From assembly GCA_030596585.1 (NCBI GenBank), contig JAUVJM010000053.1, positions 1 to 8,694 on the forward strand: 8,694 nt of DNA, given 5' to 3'. Both the position numbers and the translations under genes were made by a program. This DNA is from a bacterium (lineage in GTDB: Bacteria; NPL-UPA2; JAUVJM01). Positions 7,026-8,694 of the stretch are shown piece after piece (position 1 is the first letter of the stretch; every line of letters begins with the position of its first letter). Below the pieces are notes generated by a model, which was not told the origin of the DNA, ran no database searches, and saw nothing but the letters and a program-made list of their open reading frames with translations.

Positions 7026-7072
7026 CAGAATGACGTGTTCAGTGGTATTTACATACAGGAGGATAAGAGAAA

Positions 7073-8320
7073 ATGGAGAAACTCAATCCGTTCGAGATCG
7101 CACAAAGACAGCTGGATAAGTGTGCGAAAACCTTGAAACTGGACCCTGGTGTGCATGCAATCCTTCGAGTTCCCACGCGCGAGCTTCACGTATCTTTGCC
7201 GGTTCATATGGATGACGGCACCACCCGTGTGTTCCAGGGATTCAGGATTCAGTACAACGATGCAAGAGGCCCGACAAAGGGAGGAATTCGCTTTCATCCC
7301 GAAGAGACCGTAGATACCGTGCGGGCGCTTTCCGCCTGGATGACATGGAAGTGTTCTCTTCTTGACCTGCCTCTCGGAGGAGCAAAAGGAGGAATTATCT
7401 GCAACCCCAGGGAGATGTCCGAAAACGAGTTGCAGCGCTTGAGCCGGGCATATATCAATCAGGTGTGGCAGTTTATCGGCCCGGGCAAGGATATCCCGGC
7501 GCCTGATGTTTACACAACTTCCCAGACAATGGCATGGATGATGGACGAATATTCAAAAATCGCCGGGCAGACGCAGTTTGGAGTCATCACGGGGAAACCT
7601 CTCAACATGGGAGGTTCTGCAGGGCGCGGAGACGCAACCGCCCGGGGCGGTCTTTATACAATTCGTGAGGCTGCCAGGGAACACGGCATTGATCTTAAGG
7701 AAGCTACCGTTGCCATACAGGGCTACGGAAACGCCGGTTATCACGCGGCGAGACTGTGCAGATCCCTATTCAATTCCAGAGTGGTAGCTGTCAGTGACAG
7801 TAAAGGCGGAATATTCAACGGGGAGGGGCTTGACCCGGAAGCAATCCGTGAGCATAAGACGGAAACAGGTTCGGTAATCAATATGCCAAACACGAAATCC
7901 GTTTCCAATGAAGAGATTCTTGAACTTGACGTGGACGTACTCATTCCTGCCGCCATGGAAAACGTCATCACTGAAAAGAATGCGCCCGGCGTCAGGGCCA
8001 GGATTGTCGCAGAGCTGGCTAATGGCCCGTCCACACCGGAGGCAGACGACATCCTGCATAAAAATCATGTCCACGTGATACCTGATTTCCTGTGCAATGC
8101 CGGCGGGGTGACAGTTTCATATTTCGAGATGGTGCAGAATTTCTACATGTATTACTGGGACGAGAAAGAAATCCATGAGCGTCTGGACAAGAAAATGACC
8201 GACGCCTTTCACTCGGTGCTCAACACTTCAAAGAAGCATGACATAAACATGCGAGAGGCAGCCTATGTCGTAGCTGTGAAGCGCGTAGTAGATGCAATGA
8301 AGCTCCGCGGTTGGATTTAG
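7073..8320 (+). CDS. gdhA: Glutamate dehydrogenase (hexameric type)
   Basis: Cytoplasmic enzyme interconverting glutamate with 2-oxoglutarate plus ammonium using NAD(P). The 415-residue length fits the hexameric class. The substrate domain has PTKGGIRFHP (Lys69), WKCSLLDLPLGGAKGG (Lys93 and catalytic Lys105) and PAPDVYT (catalytic Asp145). A GGSAGRGDATARGG loop follows, of the kind common in archaeal and thermophile-like GDHs. The Rossmann domain has the GYGNAG loop at 217-222, an acidic Asp242 ending the second strand (AVSDSKGG), then PAAMENVIT, ELANGPSTPEAD and PDFLCNAGGVTVSYFE. The C-terminus MKLRGWI is complete. NAD versus NADP preference cannot be settled from these residues. The ATG is chosen for the strong AGGAGG at 7057-7062, 10 nt upstream. 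It lies 144 nt after carB on the same strand and is followed by a terminator at 8443. Next to a CPS that probably needs free ammonia, it could supply or compete for that ammonia. Confidence 0.96.
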   Translation: MEKLNPFEIAQRQLDKCAKTLKLDPGVHAILRVPTRELHVSLPVHMDDGTTRVFQGFRIQYNDARGPTKGGIRFHPEETVDTVRALSAWMTWKCSLLDLPLGGAKGGIICNPREMSENELQRLSRAYINQVWQFIGPGKDIPAPDVYTTSQTMAWMMDEYSKIAGQTQFGVITGKPLNMGGSAGRGDATARGGLYTIREAAREHGIDLKEATVAIQGYGNAGYHAARLCRSLFNSRVVAVSDSKGGIFNGEGLDPEAIREHKTETGSVINMPNTKSVSNEEILELDVDVLIPAAMENVITEKNAPGVRARIVAELANGPSTPEADDILHKNHVHVIPDFLCNAGGVTVSYFEMVQNFYMYYWDEKEIHERLDKKMTDAFHSVLNTSKKHDINMREAAYVVAVKRVVDAMKLRGWI

Positions 8321-8339
8321 GGGTTGTAAGAGAAAAAAC

Positions 8340-8369
8340 TTGACAGGGATTAAGGGCATGTGGTAGGTT
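8340..8369 (+). promoter_or_regulatory. Weak candidate promoter after the GDH gene
   Basis: A perfect TTGACA (8340-8345) is followed after 18 bp by TAGGTT (8364-8369), which keeps only the three most conserved -10 bases. If used, transcription would begin near 8376 and reach the terminator at 8443-8468, giving an RNA of roughly 90 nt, or continue into the small downstream gene. Motif match only. Confidence 0.25.
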
Positions 8370-8384
8370 CTGGATTGTAGGGTA

Positions 8385-8403
8385 AAGCACAGGGTTTGTG
8401 CTT
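8385..8403 (+). other. Perfect 7-bp hairpin in the post-GDH non-coding region
   Basis: AAGCACA-GGGTT-TGTGCTT forms a perfect stem with a 5-nt loop. No coding frame with a ribosome site covers the region. It is one of several stems packed between 8385 and 8581, which suggests a structured RNA, but no known riboswitch or RNA family was recognised. Confidence 0.4.
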
Positions 8404-8442
8404 GAGCTTCGTAAGAGATTTGCGGGGTGGAGAAAGGGGACC

Positions 8443-8468
8443 AAAGGTGTTCTAAGGAGCACCTTTTT
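8443..8468 (+). terminator. Intrinsic terminator of the GDH (possibly car-GDH) transcript
   Basis: AAAGGTG (8443-8449) pairs with CACCTTT (8460-8466). The stem continues inward through T-G, T-A and C-G pairs to a TAAG loop, ten pairs in all, and is followed by a T-rich tail (TTTTTCTGTTT). It is the first good intrinsic terminator downstream of the car promoter at 2539, about 120 nt after the GDH stop. Confidence 0.8.
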
Positions 8469-8475
8469 CTGTTTC

Positions 8476-8481
8476 TATAAT
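8476..8481 (+). promoter_or_regulatory. Perfect TATAAT box, possible promoter of the small cysteine protein gene
   Basis: TATAAT at 8476-8481 is a perfect -10 box, but no acceptable -35 box lies 16-18 bp upstream, where the terminator stem is. If used with an activator or an alternative mode, the transcript would begin near 8488, exactly where the long leader stem starts. Given the AT-rich surroundings the confidence is low. Confidence 0.25.
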
Positions 8482-8486
8482 TCCTT

Positions 8487-8581
8487 TTCCCTTTCTTTCA
8501 AAGTCAGAAAAACGGGATAACGACGTCCTTTTTAGCAGCGAGATTTGCTGAGGAGGACGTTTTTCTATTTGAGAAAGGGGG
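8487..8581 (+). promoter_or_regulatory. Long leader stem that can sequester the ribosome site of the next gene
   Basis: The pyrimidine tract CCCTTTCT (8489-8496) plus CAAA (8499-8502) is complementary to TTTG and AGAAAGGG (8568-8579) with a 2-nt bulge, and TT (8487-8488) can add two G-T pairs. Inside it AGAAAAACG (8506-8514) is a perfect complement of CGTTTTTCT (8558-8566). The innermost part is the terminator-like hairpin. The outer helix would bury the AAAGGGGG ribosome site (8574-8581) of the gene at 8589. The inner 9-bp helix competes with the base and T-run of the terminator, giving alternative folds. Pairings were found by eye; no energy was calculated. Confidence 0.45.
8523..8565 (+). 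terminator. Second terminator-like hairpin, in the leader of the small cysteine protein gene
   Basis: A 15-pair stem (8523-8537 with 8546-8560, including a few G-T pairs) with an 8-nt loop GCGAGATT is followed directly by TTTTC. The outer part is ACGTCCT/AGGACGT and the inner part AGCA/TGCT. It sits between the first terminator and the ATG at 8589. It may be a back-up terminator for the GDH transcript or an attenuator for the next gene. Confidence 0.65.
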
Positions 8582-8588
8582 CCTGGTT

Positions 8589-8694
8589 ATGGAAAAGAGG
8601 GGATTATGCAATGGGTGCATAAACGACCGGTGGTGCACCTTTCCCAGGAAATTTCCTGTCTCGCAATGCGAAGAATTCACCGGTTACGAACCAA
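8589..8694 (+). CDS. Small four-cysteine protein, likely metal-binding (C-terminus cut by window edge)
   Basis: Thirty-five codons are visible, open to the window end. The product starts MEKRGLCNGC and has Cys7, Cys10, Cys16 and Cys27 in the pattern CxxC-x5-C-x10-C, followed by EEF. It resembles the short CxxC...CTFPR...CEEF proteins found in various anaerobes and uncultured bacteria, whose function is not established. A zinc or iron-sulfur site is the natural inference from four spaced cysteines. The ATG is supported by AAAGGGGG at 8574-8581 with 7 nt spacing. The gene is separated from GDH by two terminator-like hairpins, so it is probably its own unit, perhaps controlled through its structured leader. 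The codons at 8604-8622 also form a perfect 7-bp inverted repeat around ATGGG. Confidence 0.65.
   Translation, partial: MEKRGLCNGCINDRWCTFPRKFPVSQCEEFTGYEP

Noticed and set aside
8387..8394. GCACAGGG resembling the start of a c-di-GMP-I (GEMM) riboswitch
   Set aside because: The rest of the GEMM core and its second conserved stem are absent; the bases are explained by the perfect hairpin at 8385-8403.
8220..8462. 80-codon minus-strand frame over the end of the GDH gene and beyond
   Set aside because: It has no ribosome site or motif, and it overlaps conserved GDH coding sequence and the terminator.
1..8694. tRNA, rRNA, CRISPR array, insertion sequence or phage attachment site
   Set aside because: No cloverleaf, regular spaced repeats, transposase motifs or integrase-linked direct repeats were seen on either strand.

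Overview
This window is a stretch of a bacterial chromosome with moderate GC, estimated by eye in the mid-40s per cent. It comes from a Gram-negative-type (two-membrane) organism, judged from an AsmA-family envelope protein. The taxon cannot be fixed. The gene set, a REP-like palindrome and a small CxxC protein would fit an uncultured, deep-branching lineage, but that is inference only.

Layout. (1) Positions 1-2444, minus strand: a two-gene unit of an AsmA-family membrane-anchored protein followed, with a 4-nt ATGA overlap, by a UbiA-family decaprenyl-phosphate phosphoribosyltransferase-like enzyme that runs off the left edge. (2) Positions 2445-2595: a divergent intergenic region with a good sigma70-type promoter for each direction. 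(3) Positions 2596-6928, plus strand: carA and carB, overlapping by 14 nt, encoding the two subunits of carbamoyl-phosphate synthase. (4) Positions 6929-7072: a spacer holding a compact double-hairpin palindrome but no obvious terminator. (5) Positions 7073-8320: a glutamate dehydrogenase. (6) Positions 8321-8588: a structured non-coding region with two terminator-like hairpins and extensive pairing potential. (7) From 8589: the start of a small four-cysteine protein cut by the window edge.

The most striking point is in carA. The reading frame is intact and the CarA fold is well conserved, but the glutamine amidotransferase active site is gone. The nucleophile Cys is Ser (GISTG in place of GICLG), the catalytic His is Tyr and the catalytic Glu is Ala. 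Several glutamine-binding and oxyanion-hole positions are also changed. The large subunit CarB keeps its main catalytic residues and the UMP-type allosteric site. The pair therefore looks like an ammonia-dependent carbamoyl-phosphate synthase. It resembles the urea-cycle CPS I of vertebrates, which carries the same Cys-to-Ser change, but here the enzyme is bacterial and has separate subunits.

A glutamate dehydrogenase gene, whose product makes or consumes free ammonium, lies directly downstream on the same strand with no visible terminator between. A plausible reading is a locus tied to free ammonia: GDH and an ammonia-only CPS sharing a nitrogen pool, feeding pyrimidines and/or arginine. The coupling is a hypothesis. 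The loss of the active-site residues is read directly from the sequence.
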